A program made the position numbers and the translations under genes. Positions 51,737 to 59,927 of a stretch of DNA of 64,000 nucleotides are shown in pieces. Origin of the DNA: CAZPXH01 sp964591085 (GTDB lineage Bacteria > Spirochaetota > Spirochaetia > DSM-27196 > CAZPXH01); contig CAZPXH010000002.1 in assembly GCA_964591085.1 (NCBI GenBank), positions 124,001 through 188,000 on the forward strand, read 5' to 3'. Every line of letters starts with the position of its first letter. Positions within the stretch are counted from its first letter, which is position 1. The notes under the pieces are model-generated. The model saw nothing but the letters and a program-made list of their open reading frames with translations, did no database searches and had not been told where the DNA came from.

Positions 51737-52012
51737 ATGAGCGAAACGTCAGCCCCAATTCGGACTGAAGGTCGCAAGGTGTTCACTGGCCAGGTCGTTA
51801 GTGACCGGATGCAGAAGACCATCGTGGTGGCAATTGAAGGCCGCAAGGTGCACGCGCTGTACAAAAAGTACGTGAAGACCACCAAAAAGGTGAAGGCCCA
51901 CGATGAGCAGGAGACCGCGCACATCGGAGATACCGTGCGCGTGGTTGAGAGCCGGCGCATGTCCAAGGGCAAGGCTTGGCGACTGCTCGAGATCGTCGAG
52001 CGGGCAAAGTAG
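51737..52012 (+). CDS. rpsQ: 30S ribosomal protein S17
   Basis: S17 is an OB-fold protein that binds 16S rRNA. The product has 91 residues: GRKVFTGQVVSDRMQKTIVVAIEGRKVHALYKKYVKTTKKVKAHDEQE, then RVVESRRMSKGKAWRLLEIVERAK. A short N-terminal extension (MSETSAPIRTE) precedes the core. Confidence 0.97.
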   Translation: MSETSAPIRTEGRKVFTGQVVSDRMQKTIVVAIEGRKVHALYKKYVKTTKKVKAHDEQETAHIGDTVRVVESRRMSKGKAWRLLEIVERAK

Positions 52013-52023
52013 GGGATCCGCAG

Positions 52024-52392
52024 ATGGTTCAGATGCAGACTTACCTGAACGTCGCAGACAACAGCGGTGCCAAGCGCGTTCAGTGTGTGAAGGTCCTCGG
52101 TGGGTCCCATCGGATGACCGCTGGAATTGGCGACATCATTGTTGTTGCCGTGAAGGAGGCGCTTCCCAACGCCCCTGTGAAAAAGGGGAGCGTGCAGCGC
52201 GCCGTGATCGTGCGAACGGAGAAGGAACAACGGCGTCAGGATGGAACCTACATTCGCTTTGATGACAACGCCTGTGTGATCCTGGACGCAGCTGGCAATC
52301 CACGCGGGAAGCGAATCTTTGGCCCAGTTGCACGCGAGTTGCGTGAAGGCAACTTCATGAAGATCGTTTCGCTTGCTCCGGAGGTGTTGTGA
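52024..52392 (+). CDS. rplN: 50S ribosomal protein L14
   Basis: L14 contributes to the intersubunit bridge. The product has 122 residues, the usual length: VQMQTYLNVADNSGAKRVQCVKVLGG, GDIIVVAVKEALPNAPVKKGSV, FDDNACVILDAAGNPRGKRIFGPVARELR. ATG 52024 chosen over an upstream in-frame start inside rpsQ. Confidence 0.98.
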   Translation: MVQMQTYLNVADNSGAKRVQCVKVLGGSHRMTAGIGDIIVVAVKEALPNAPVKKGSVQRAVIVRTEKEQRRQDGTYIRFDDNACVILDAAGNPRGKRIFGPVARELREGNFMKIVSLAPEVL

Positions 52393-52393
52393 T

Positions 52394-52732
52394 ATGGCCA
52401 GGAAGGCAGCAGAAGTGCCGGTGAAGACCAAGCTCCGACGGGATGACCAGGTAGTGGTTGTGTCAGGTCGCGAGAAGGGCAAGTCTGGCAGGATCCTTCG
52501 CATTGATCGCCTGCGGAACCGGGTGGTCATTGAAGGTGTGAACATGGTGAAGAAGGCCGTCCGCCAGCGCCGTCAGGGCGAACAGTCCGGAATCATTGAG
52601 GTGGAGGCGCCGCTTCACCTGTCCAATGTGATGTTTCTCGGACGGGACGGAAAGCCGACGCGGCTTGGGTTCCGCCTGGATGACAAGGGCGCGCGAGTTC
52701 GGATCGCGCGCCGGACCGGGGAGGCAGTCTGA
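52394..52732 (+). CDS. rplX: 50S ribosomal protein L24
   Basis: L24 initiates large-subunit assembly. The product has 112 residues with the KOW motif DDQVVVVSGREKGKSGRILRI near 20-41 and EGVNMVKKAVRQRRQGEQSGIIEVEAPLHLSNVM. ATG 52394 lies one base after the rplN stop. The stop overlaps rplE by one base (TGATG). Confidence 0.97.
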   Translation: MARKAAEVPVKTKLRRDDQVVVVSGREKGKSGRILRIDRLRNRVVIEGVNMVKKAVRQRRQGEQSGIIEVEAPLHLSNVMFLGRDGKPTRLGFRLDDKGARVRIARRTGEAV

Positions 52733-53280
52733 TGGCCCAAGTACCCAGCCTGAGGAGGCGCTACACCGAAGAGGTGCTGCCAGCCCTGCAGGAGAAGTTC
52801 AGCTACAACAGCAGCATGCAGCTTCCCCGCCTGGAAAAGGTTGTCATCAGTGCTGGCGTCGGTGAGGCCACGCAGAACAAGAAGCTGCTGGACGCCACGG
52901 TGCAGGAACTCACCCTCATTGCCGGCCAGAAGGCCGTGAAGACCAAGGCGCGCCGGAGCATCTCCAATTTCAAGCTCCGCGAGGGGATGGAAGTCGGTGC
53001 CAAGGTTACTTTGCGAGGTACTCGGATGTGGGAGTTCCTGGATCGCTTCATGAACATTGCGCTCCCCCGAGTGAAAGACTTTCGCGGGGTGAACCCAAAC
53101 GGCTTTGACGGGCGTGGCAACTACAGTGTTGGCGTGACCGAGCAGATTGTGTTCCCGGAGATTGATTACGACAAGATCGAGCGAATCTCCGGACTGAACG
53201 TAGCAATAATTACTACGGCGCAGACCGACGAAGAGGGACGGGCGCTCCTCGGTGGTCTCGGAATGCCGTTTCAGAAGTAA
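52732..53280 (+). CDS. rplE: 50S ribosomal protein L5
   Basis: L5 binds 5S rRNA and contacts the P-site tRNA. The product has 182 residues: LRRRYTEEVLPALQEKFSYNSSMQLPRLEKVVISAGVGEATQNKKLLDA, TLRGTRMWEFLDRFMNIALPRVKDFRGVNPNGFDGRGNYSVGVTEQIVFPEIDYDK. The length fits the family. Confidence 0.98.
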   Translation: MAQVPSLRRRYTEEVLPALQEKFSYNSSMQLPRLEKVVISAGVGEATQNKKLLDATVQELTLIAGQKAVKTKARRSISNFKLREGMEVGAKVTLRGTRMWEFLDRFMNIALPRVKDFRGVNPNGFDGRGNYSVGVTEQIVFPEIDYDKIERISGLNVAIITTAQTDEEGRALLGGLGMPFQK

Positions 53281-53292
53281 GGAGCAGGGGCA

Positions 53293-53478
53293 GTGGCAAA
53301 GAAGTCGATGATCGCCAAGGCACAGCGGCCTCCCAAGTACATGACCAGAAAGGTCAATCGCTGTCGGCGCTGTGGGCGCCCGCGGGGGTACATGCGGAAG
53401 TTCCAGTTGTGCCGCGTCTGTTTCCGTGAGCTGGCGAGCGAGGGGATGATCCCCGGCGTCACCAAGTCAAGCTGGTAG
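53293..53478 (+). CDS. rpsZ: 30S ribosomal protein S14, zinc-binding type (type Z)
   Basis: The short S14 form has 61 residues and two zinc knuckles: CRRCGRPRG (Cys24, Cys27) and CRVCFRELA (Cys40, Cys43). It starts AKKSMIAKAQRPPKYMTRKVNRC and ends TKSSW. The start is GTG 53293 behind GGAGCAGGGGCA. This form needs zinc, while the S4 of this genome lacks its zinc site. Confidence 0.97.
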   Translation: MAKKSMIAKAQRPPKYMTRKVNRCRRCGRPRGYMRKFQLCRVCFRELASEGMIPGVTKSSW

Positions 53479-53487
53479 GAGAGAGCA

Positions 53488-53886
53488 ATGGCAGTCAGTG
53501 ATCCCGTTGCAGATATGCTCACCAAGATCCGGAACGCCAGCATGGCAGGCTTTGAGCGGGTGGACGTTACGCCCTCCAAGCTGAAGCTGGAAATTGTGAA
53601 AATCCTGAAGAACGAGGGCTTCATCAAGAACTTCAAGAAAGTGACCGGAGAAGGGCGTCCTGTGGTTCGGATCTTCCTGAAGTACGATGAGCAGCAGCGC
53701 CCGGTGATCCATGGAATCAAGACGATTTCCTCGCCGGGTCGACGCGTCTATTCCGGATACAAGAAGATGCCCCGGATTCTCAACGGCTACGGAACTATCA
53801 TCGTGTCCACTTCCACCGGCGTGACAACCGGCCGGAAGGCTGGCGAGCGACAGGTTGGCGGCGAGCTGATCTGCTCGGTTTGGTAG
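53488..53886 (+). CDS. rpsH: 30S ribosomal protein S8
   Basis: S8 binds the central domain of 16S rRNA and represses the spc operon in enterics. The product has 132 residues: DPVADMLTKIRNASMAGFERVDVTPSKLKLEIVKILKNEGFI and the C-terminal GYGTIIVSTSTGVTTGRKAGERQVGGELICSVW. Confidence 0.98.
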   Translation: MAVSDPVADMLTKIRNASMAGFERVDVTPSKLKLEIVKILKNEGFIKNFKKVTGEGRPVVRIFLKYDEQQRPVIHGIKTISSPGRRVYSGYKKMPRILNGYGTIIVSTSTGVTTGRKAGERQVGGELICSVW

Positions 53887-53895
53887 GGGGGAGTT

Positions 53896-54435
53896 ATGTC
53901 TCGTGTAGGAAAGCTACCGATTGCCATCCCGGCGGGCGTTGAAGTCACGGTCTCCAAGGATACCGTGATGGTGAAAGGTCCTAAGGGCCAACTCACCCAG
54001 TCCTATGAGCCGGAAGTGGAAATCAGCGTCCAGGACGGAGCAGGTCTTGTAACGCGCAAAAATGACAGCAAGCGGGCCAGGAGCATGCACGGGCTGTACC
54101 GGAACCTGTTGAACAACATGGTGACCGGAGTCAGTAGCGGGTTCCAGCGGACGCTGATCATCACCGGTGTCGGGTATCGCGCGGAGATGGCCGGCCAGAA
54201 CCTGCTGCTCAACCTTGGCTATTCCAACCCAATCGAGTACCGCGCTCCAGAGGGTGTGGTGCTTGCAGTGGACGGGCAGACCAAGGTGCTCGTGTCCGGG
54301 ATTGACAAGCAGGCCGTCGGACAGGCTGCATCCGAGATTCGGTCGCTTCGCCCGCCGGAGCCCTACAAGGGCAAGGGCGTGCGGTACGAGGATGAGCAGA
54401 TCCGGCGCAAGGTCGGCAAGTCCGGCATCAAGTAG
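53896..54435 (+). CDS. rplF: 50S ribosomal protein L6
   Basis: L6 lies near the factor-binding site. The product has 179 residues: SRVGKLPIAIPAGVEVTVSKDTVMVKGPKGQLTQ, MVTGVSSGFQRTLIITGVGYRAEMAG and IRSLRPPEPYKGKGVRYEDEQIRRKVGKSG at the end, the family signature. Confidence 0.98.
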   Translation: MSRVGKLPIAIPAGVEVTVSKDTVMVKGPKGQLTQSYEPEVEISVQDGAGLVTRKNDSKRARSMHGLYRNLLNNMVTGVSSGFQRTLIITGVGYRAEMAGQNLLLNLGYSNPIEYRAPEGVVLAVDGQTKVLVSGIDKQAVGQAASEIRSLRPPEPYKGKGVRYEDEQIRRKVGKSGIK

Positions 54436-54445
54436 GGGTAGTGGA

Positions 54446-54802
54446 ATGAATCGACTGGCACAGAAGCAGAACCGCCTTTCCCGACGACGCTACCGGGTCC
54501 GCAAGAAGATTGCCGGCACCGCCGAGCGCCCTCGAGTCTCGGTGTTCAAGAGCAACCGCCACCTCTTTGTCCAGGCAATTGACGACGCTGCGGGAGCTAC
54601 GCTTGCGTCGGTGTCAACGCTCGGGGGTGATTCCCCGGTAAAGGCAACTATTACCGGGGCGGCACAGCTTGGTAAGCAGCTCGGGGGCGTGTTAAAGGAG
54701 GCGGGCATTGAGGCCGCCGTCTTTGACCGGAACGGCCGCCGCTATCACGGCGTGATCCAGAGTCTTGCGGACGGTATCCGCGAGGCCGGGATCCGGATGT
54801 AA
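54446..54802 (+). CDS. rplR: 50S ribosomal protein L18
   Basis: L18 carries 5S rRNA with L5. The product has 118 residues: NRLSRRRYRVRKKIAGTAERPRVSVFKSNRHLFVQAIDD, AAQLGKQLGGVLKEAGIEAAVFDRNGRRYHGVIQSLADGIREAGI. ATG 54446 (MNRLAQKQ) follows TAGTGGA. Confidence 0.97.
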   Translation: MNRLAQKQNRLSRRRYRVRKKIAGTAERPRVSVFKSNRHLFVQAIDDAAGATLASVSTLGGDSPVKATITGAAQLGKQLGGVLKEAGIEAAVFDRNGRRYHGVIQSLADGIREAGIRM

Positions 54803-54813
54803 GGCAGGAACCT

Positions 54814-55320
54814 ATGGCACGCAGAGAAGAGATCATTCCGGAGAACGAGCTGACGGAAAAGCTCATCAAGCTTAACCGTGTGGCAAAGGTTGTGAAGGGC
54901 GGTCGCCGCTTCTCCTTCAGCGCGCTGGTGGTTGTGGGTGATCGCGCTGGAACCGTCGGTTACGGCTATGGCAAGGCCAACGACGTAGCGGAGGCAATCA
55001 GAAAGGGCGTGGACCGTGCGCGGCGCAGCCTGATCCGGGTGCCCATCCAGAAGTCCACCCTCCCACACACGGTGCAGGGCAAGTACAAGAGTGCCTCCGT
55101 GCTGATGAAGCCGGCTGCGCCCGGTACCGGAATCATCGCGGGTGGCCCGGTTCGCGCCATTCTGGAGGTCGGTGGCATCAACGATGTGCTGTCAAAGAGC
55201 CTTGGCAGCCAGAATCCGATCAACATCGTCAAGGCGGTGTTTGAGGGTCTGGAGAGCGTGATGGATGCGCGGCAAATTGCCAGGAGCCGCGGCAAGCGCC
55301 TCGTCGAGTTCTGGGGCTGA
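54814..55320 (+). CDS. rpsE: 30S ribosomal protein S5
   Basis: S5 supports decoding accuracy and mRNA unwinding. The product has 168 residues: the double-stranded RNA-binding fold LIKLNRVAKVVKGGRRFSFSALVVVGDRAGTVGYGYGKANDV, KSTLPHTVQGKYKSASVLMKPAAPGTGIIAGGPVRAILEVGGINDVLSKSLGS. rpmD begins three bases later. Confidence 0.98.
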   Translation: MARREEIIPENELTEKLIKLNRVAKVVKGGRRFSFSALVVVGDRAGTVGYGYGKANDVAEAIRKGVDRARRSLIRVPIQKSTLPHTVQGKYKSASVLMKPAAPGTGIIAGGPVRAILEVGGINDVLSKSLGSQNPINIVKAVFEGLESVMDARQIARSRGKRLVEFWG

Positions 55321-55323
55321 GTC

Positions 55324-55554
55324 ATGGCAAAGAAGAAAGAACAGAAGCGGGCACGGCTCAAGGTCACCCTGGTTCGGAGCCCGATTGGACGAAAGCCCGA
55401 GCATCGGCGGACCGTGCGTTCCCTGGGGCTGAGGAAGATCAACCAGACGGTTATCCATGAAGACACGCCTTCCATTCGCGGAATGGTAAATGCTGTGGAC
55501 TTCCTGGTCACGGTTGAAGAGCACGCCGAAGAAGCGACAAAGGCAGAAGCGTAA
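55324..55554 (+). CDS. rpmD: 50S ribosomal protein L30
   Basis: The product has 76 residues: LKVTLVRSPIGRKPEHRRTVRSLGLRKINQTVIHEDTPSIRGMVNAVDFLVTVEE, with short charged ends. It is slightly longer than the common 58-60 residue L30. The stop overlaps the rplO start by one base (TAATG). Confidence 0.95.
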   Translation: MAKKKEQKRARLKVTLVRSPIGRKPEHRRTVRSLGLRKINQTVIHEDTPSIRGMVNAVDFLVTVEEHAEEATKAEA

Positions 55555-56147
55555 TGCCCGAAATCATGAAGCCCGAAGGGGCAACAAAGAATACCAAGCG
55601 CCTCGGCCGAGGGCCTTCCAGCGGGACCGGCACAACTGCCGGGCGTGGCAACAAGGGCCAACGGGCCCGCAGTGGTGGCGGAGTCCGGCCCGGATTTGAG
55701 GGTGGGCAGATGCCGCTGTACCGGCGGATTGCACGGCGGGGATTCTCCAACTACCCGTTCAAGCGCACCGTTGTCTCGGTGAATTTGCGCGAACTGGAAC
55801 GGGCCTTTGTGGACGGTGAGACGGTGAATCACGAGACCCTGGTTGAGAAGGGAATCATCCGGCGCCGGGAGCAGTACGCCAAGATTCTCGGAACCGGCAC
55901 CATCACGCACAAGCTCACCGTAGAAGGTCTTGCCGTGTCCGCCTCGGCAAAGGCGGCCATTGAAGCTGCCGGCGGGACCGTGATTGGCCCGGCTGAGAAT
56001 GAGCCGGCGGAGCCTGAAGCGTCGGAGCGTGCGGGCAAGAAAGCCAGTGCAGTCCCGGCCGCCACAACGGCGACCGTTGTGACTGATGCCGAAGGTGCGC
56101 CCGCTTCCGAAGGTTCGGCAGAGCAGGCCGCCGAGACAAAGGAATAA
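55554..56147 (+). CDS. rplO: 50S ribosomal protein L15 with acidic C-terminal extension
   Basis: L15 helps late assembly of the large subunit. The core (about 1-147) has the expected basic Gly-rich N-terminus (KRLGRGPSSGTGTTAGRGNKGQRARSGGGVRPGFEGGQMPLYRR) and HKLTVEGLAVSASAKAAIEAAGGTV. About 50 extra residues follow, rich in Ala, Glu and Ser (AEPEASERAGKKASA, EGSAEQAAETKE), beyond the usual 145-150. The extension looks disordered and its role is unknown. Confidence 0.95.
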   Translation: MPEIMKPEGATKNTKRLGRGPSSGTGTTAGRGNKGQRARSGGGVRPGFEGGQMPLYRRIARRGFSNYPFKRTVVSVNLRELERAFVDGETVNHETLVEKGIIRRREQYAKILGTGTITHKLTVEGLAVSASAKAAIEAAGGTVIGPAENEPAEPEASERAGKKASAVPAATTATVVTDAEGAPASEGSAEQAAETKE

Positions 56148-56156
56148 GGGAGTTAC

Positions 56157-57476
56157 ATGGCGAACCCGCTTGTAGACATTTTCCGTATCAAGGATCTCCG
56201 GGAGCGCTTGCTGTTCACGCTGTCCATGCTGGCTGTGTTCCGGCTTGGTGCGGCTATTCCTATCCCGGGAATCAATGTGAACGCGTTGCAGCTGTACTTC
56301 CTTCAGCAGAGCAGCGCCGGCGTCTCACTGGTGGATTACTTGGACTTCTTTGCGGGTGGCGCCTTCTCCAACTTCAGCGTGTTCATGCTGGGCATTGTTC
56401 CCTACATCTCAATGTCCATCATCATGCAGCTTCTCCTGCTGGTATTTCCCGCGCTCAAGCGGATCAGCGAGGAGGAAGGTGGCCGGAAGCGCATTCAGAG
56501 CTACACCCGCTACGGGACGGTGATCATTGCGCTGATCCAGTCCTTTACCGCAACGCGCTTTGCCAACAGTATCCCCAACGCGGTGAACATCGGCCCGGTC
56601 GCGTTCACCCTGGTTTCAATGCTGACCGTGACCGCGGGGACCACCTTCCTGATGTGGATTGGCGAGCAGATCAACCAGCGCGGTATCGGTAACGGGATCT
56701 CTCTGCTTATCTTCGCCGGGATTGTCGCTCGGCTGCCACGCGCGATTTGGGCCCTGATTCAGAGCGTGCAATCACAAAACACCAATCCGGTTTCAGTGTT
56801 GCTGGTCCTGGGAATGTTTGTGGCTGTCATCGTCCTGGTTATCTACGAGCAGCGCGGACAGCGGAAGATTCCCATTCAGTACGCCAAGCGTGTTGTCGGC
56901 CGGAAGATGTACGCAGGCCAGAACACGTACGTGCCGTTCAAGATCAACCCATCCGGCGTCATCCCGGTCATCTTTGCGTCTTCTCTGCTGACCTTTCCGC
57001 TGCAGATTGCGCAGAACCTGGCTGCTGATGTCCGCTGGCTGAATCGGCTTGCGTTCGTCCTTCGTCCCAGCGGTGCGCCGTATCTGATTGTCTACACACT
57101 CCTCATAGTGTTCTTTGCGTACTTCTACACCCAGGTAACGCTGAATCCGATTGAGATTTCCCGGCAGATCCGGGAGCACGGGGGTTCTATTCCCGGGATC
57201 CGGAGCGAAAAAATGGAAGAATACTTCACCCGGGTTCTGAATCGCATCATTCTCCCTGGTGCGCTCTTCCTTGCATTTATCGCCGTGATTCCCACGCTCG
57301 TACAGGCGTTCTTCAACTTCCCGGCGGAGGTGGCCGTTGTAATGGGCGGTACTTCGCTTCTGATTATGGTAGGCGTTGATCTGGACCTGATGAGCCAGAT
57401 TGAAGGCAGTCTGCGGATGCACCACTATGACGGGCTGACCCGGAGTGGCAAGGGTATCCGTTCCCGGTCGCTGTAG
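56157..57476 (+). CDS. secY: Preprotein translocase subunit SecY
   Basis: SecY is the protein-conducting channel in the cytoplasmic membrane. The product has 439 residues and ten hydrophobic helices. Family features: RLLFTLSMLAVFRLGAAIPIPGIN in TM1, FMLGIVPYISMSIIMQLLLLV, QRGIGNGISLLIFAGIVARLP and YFYTQVTLNPIEISRQIREHGGSIPGIR. It ends RSGKGIRSRSL. rpmJ follows after 24 bases; adk, map and infA, often found here, are missing. Confidence 0.98.
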   Translation: MANPLVDIFRIKDLRERLLFTLSMLAVFRLGAAIPIPGINVNALQLYFLQQSSAGVSLVDYLDFFAGGAFSNFSVFMLGIVPYISMSIIMQLLLLVFPALKRISEEEGGRKRIQSYTRYGTVIIALIQSFTATRFANSIPNAVNIGPVAFTLVSMLTVTAGTTFLMWIGEQINQRGIGNGISLLIFAGIVARLPRAIWALIQSVQSQNTNPVSVLLVLGMFVAVIVLVIYEQRGQRKIPIQYAKRVVGRKMYAGQNTYVPFKINPSGVIPVIFASSLLTFPLQIAQNLAADVRWLNRLAFVLRPSGAPYLIVYTLLIVFFAYFYTQVTLNPIEISRQIREHGGSIPGIRSEKMEEYFTRVLNRIILPGALFLAFIAVIPTLVQAFFNFPAEVAVVMGGTSLLIMVGVDLDLMSQIEGSLRMHHYDGLTRSGKGIRSRSL

Positions 57477-57500
57477 GCCGGCACTGACAGGAGTTGTGAA

Positions 57501-57614
57501 ATGAAAGTTCGCGTAAGCGTGAAGCCCATGTGTGACAACTGCAAGGTCATCCGCAGACGCGGCGTCGTGCGGATCATCTGCACGAACCCCAAGCACAAGC
57601 AGCGACAGCGATAG
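57501..57614 (+). CDS. rpmJ: 50S ribosomal protein L36
   Basis: The product has 37 residues, the usual length: MKVRVSVKPMCDNCKVIRRR then GVVRIICTNPKHKQRQR. The zinc ligands are Cys11, Cys14, Cys27 and His32, so this is the zinc-binding form. ATG 57501 follows CAGGAG, and rpsM starts nine bases after the stop. Confidence 0.97.
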   Translation: MKVRVSVKPMCDNCKVIRRRGVVRIICTNPKHKQRQR

Positions 57615-57623
57615 GAGCGCCGA

Positions 57624-57989
57624 ATGGCACGAATTGCGGGTATTGACCTGCCGAACAAGCATGTAAACATCGCGCTGACCTATATCTTTGGGATCGGCCG
57701 GGCTGCCGCGGATAAGATCTGCGAGTCCACGGGAATTGACACCGAGCGCCGGATGAATGACCTGAGCACGGACGAAATCACTGCGCTTCGGAACGTCATC
57801 GAGAATGACTACACTGTGGAGGGTCGTCTGCGAACGCAGGTGTCCCTCAACATCAAGCGCCTGATGGACATCGGGTGTTACCGGGGCCTTCGCCACCGCA
57901 AAGGTCTTCCTGTTCGCGGTCAGCGCACTCAAACCAACGCCCGAACCCGCAAGGGCAAGAAGAAGACGGTCGCAGGAAAGAAGAAGTAG
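57624..57989 (+). CDS. rpsM: 30S ribosomal protein S13
   Basis: S13 is in the head and bridges to the large subunit. The product has 121 residues: ARIAGIDLPNKHVNIALTYIFGIGRAAADKIC, LMDIGCYRGLRHRKGLPVRGQRTQTNARTRKGKKKTVAGKKK. Ribosome binding site GGAGCG precedes the ATG. Confidence 0.98.
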   Translation: MARIAGIDLPNKHVNIALTYIFGIGRAAADKICESTGIDTERRMNDLSTDEITALRNVIENDYTVEGRLRTQVSLNIKRLMDIGCYRGLRHRKGLPVRGQRTQTNARTRKGKKKTVAGKKK

Positions 57990-57992
57990 GCT

Positions 57993-58376
57993 ATGGCAAA
58001 GCAGCAGCGAAAGAAGCGCGAGAAGCGCACAGTTACCGAGGGTACCGTCTACATCCAGGCGACCTTCAACAACACCATCGTAACCATCACCGACATGAAC
58101 GGGAATGCGGTTTCCTGGGCAAGCGCCGGTGGGCTGGGCTTCAAGGGGGCCAAGAAGAGCACACCCTACGCAGCTCAGGTAACGGCAGAATCGGCTGCAA
58201 CCAAGGCAATTGACTACGGTCTGCAGTCCGTTCACGTGAAGGTGAAGGGTCCCGGGGTCGGACGTGAGTCCGCAATCCGTCAACTTGGCGCACTGGGGCT
58301 GGCAATTCAGACGATCGAGGACACCACGCCGATCCCGCACAATGGGTGTCGGCCTCGGAAGAGTCGGCGCGTCTAG
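57993..58376 (+). CDS. rpsK: 30S ribosomal protein S11
   Basis: S11 forms part of the platform and the mRNA exit path. The product has 127 residues: GTVYIQATFNNTIVTITDMNGNAVSWASAGGLGFKGAKKSTPYAAQ, VKGPGVGRESAIRQLGALGLAIQTIEDTTPIPHNGCRPRKSRRV. It starts three bases after rpsM. Confidence 0.98.
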   Translation: MAKQQRKKREKRTVTEGTVYIQATFNNTIVTITDMNGNAVSWASAGGLGFKGAKKSTPYAAQVTAESAATKAIDYGLQSVHVKVKGPGVGRESAIRQLGALGLAIQTIEDTTPIPHNGCRPRKSRRV

Positions 58377-58384
58377 GAGAATTT

Positions 58385-59449
58385 ATGGCTCGAAAGAACC
58401 TGCTCAAGGGATTCAAGCGTCCCAAGGGCATTACATTTGAACACAGTGAAGTAAGTCCGGACTACGGGCGCTTCACCGCACAACCCTTTGAGCGAGGCTT
58501 CGGAACAACCGTGGGAAACACCCTGCGGCGGATTCTTCTGTCCTCCATGCAGGGCTATGCCGTTACGGCGATCCGGGTGACCTCATTCGACGAGGACGGC
58601 AACGCGCACATCCTCTCCAGTGAGTTTGAGGCGATCCCTCACGTGGTTGAGGATACGCCCGACATCATCAACAACCTTAAGCAGTTGCAGGTGTCTCTGG
58701 AACCCGAGGTTGAACAGAAGACCCTCCTGCTGGAGCTCAGCGGCAAGCAGACCGTCACCGCCGCAGCCCTGGCCGACATGGGTGGCGTCCGCGTGACCAA
58801 CCCGGACCTGCACCTGCTCACCATGATGAAGGAAGCGCGCCTGGAGCTTGAGATCCAACTGGATCTTGGCCGGGGCTATGTGCCGGCGGAACAGAACGAG
58901 AAGTACGTTGAGGTCATAGGCACCATTCCGGTTGACGCCATGTTTTCTCCCATCCGGCGGGTCCGTTTCAACGTGGAGAACACCCGTGTCGGTCATCGGA
59001 CGGACTATGACAAGCTGGTCTTTGAGGTGTGGACGGACGGTACCATCAAGCCGGACGATGCGGTTGCTCAAGCCGCCAAAATTGCCAAGGACCACTTCAC
59101 GATCTTCGTCAATTTTGATGAAGGCAGCCTCATCACCGACGATGACATTGATGAGGACGAGGAACGAATCAGGCAGATCCTGCAGACTCCAGTAGAAGAG
59201 CTGGAGCTGAGCGTTCGTAGCAGCAATTGCCTGAAAAATGCCAGTATTCGAACTATCGGTGATTTGACCTCCCGAACAGAAGATGAGATCGCCCGCACGC
59301 GAAACTTCGGCAAGAAGTCCCTCCTGGAAATCAAGGAGAAGCTGAGCGAGTGGGGCCTGTCGCTTGGAATGACGGATTACAGTTCGCTGAAGAAGTCCGC
59401 GCGTTTCCTTGCCCGGAAGGCAGAAGAGGAGAACGAGGATGAGGCATAG
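58385..59449 (+). CDS. rpoA: DNA-directed RNA polymerase subunit alpha
   Basis: Alpha dimers nucleate polymerase assembly and contact promoters and activators. The product has 354 residues. The N-terminal domain has FERGFGTTVGNTLRRILLSSMQGYAVTAIRV, and the C-terminal domain (about 268-335) has VEELELSVRSSNCLKNASIRTIGDLTSRTEDEIARTRNFGKKSLLEIKEKL with the promoter-binding helices. A long acidic linker (ITDDDIDEDEERIRQ) lies between. ATG 58385 follows AGGAG; rpsD, often just upstream, is absent. The end overlaps rplQ by 11 bases. Confidence 0.98.
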   Translation: MARKNLLKGFKRPKGITFEHSEVSPDYGRFTAQPFERGFGTTVGNTLRRILLSSMQGYAVTAIRVTSFDEDGNAHILSSEFEAIPHVVEDTPDIINNLKQLQVSLEPEVEQKTLLLELSGKQTVTAAALADMGGVRVTNPDLHLLTMMKEARLELEIQLDLGRGYVPAEQNEKYVEVIGTIPVDAMFSPIRRVRFNVENTRVGHRTDYDKLVFEVWTDGTIKPDDAVAQAAKIAKDHFTIFVNFDEGSLITDDDIDEDEERIRQILQTPVEELELSVRSSNCLKNASIRTIGDLTSRTEDEIARTRNFGKKSLLEIKEKLSEWGLSLGMTDYSSLKKSARFLARKAEEENEDEA

Positions 59450-59834
59450 AATCGGCAGTAATCGCCTTGGACGGCGTCCTGCTCATCGCACCGCAATGCT
59501 CCGCAACATGGTGACCAGCCTCTTCCGCCATGAGCGAATACGCACAACCCGTGCCAAGGCTTTGGAGGTGCGGAAGATGGCGGAGAAGATGATTACGCGT
59601 GCCAAGGTAGACAGCGTTCACAACCGCCGCATGATTTTCCGGGACATCAAGGATGAGGCGGTTCTTGCGCGCCTGTTTACCGACATTGGTCCGCGTTTCA
59701 CCGAACGGCCGGGCGGATACACCCGGGTACTCCGTATTGGCCCGAGACAGGGCGACGCGGCTGAAATGGTTGTTCTGGAGCTGGTTGAGCGAAGCGCCGA
59801 TCAGGGCTCCGCAAAGGGCGGAAAGAAGAAGTAG
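59439..59834 (+). CDS. rplQ: 50S ribosomal protein L17
   Basis: L17 lies near the tunnel exit. The product has 131 residues: MRHRIGSNRLGRRPAHRTAMLRNMVTSLFRHERIRTTRAKALEVRKMAEKMIT, and GGYTRVLRIGPRQGDAAEMVVLELVERS. ATG 59439 lies in the 3' end of rpoA. It closes the supercluster. Confidence 0.97.
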   Translation: MRHRIGSNRLGRRPAHRTAMLRNMVTSLFRHERIRTTRAKALEVRKMAEKMITRAKVDSVHNRRMIFRDIKDEAVLARLFTDIGPRFTERPGGYTRVLRIGPRQGDAAEMVVLELVERSADQGSAKGGKKK

Positions 59835-59927
59835 GTCCGGATCCCGCTTATCGGGACCGGCGACGCGGCCGACACTAATACGGGGGCCCGGGTGTCCCCG
59901 TAGCCACGAGAGAAGCTGGGGTCTGGA
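59835..59927 (+). terminator. Hairpins after rplQ, candidate end of the supercluster
   Basis: Two stems are visible: TCCCG-CTTAT-CGGGA with flanking GG/CC (about 59841-59862), and ACGGGG/CCCCGT (59880-59885 with 59896-59901). Neither is followed by a T-run, so termination is uncertain and read-through into the next gene is possible. No clear promoter is seen in this gap. Confidence 0.35.
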
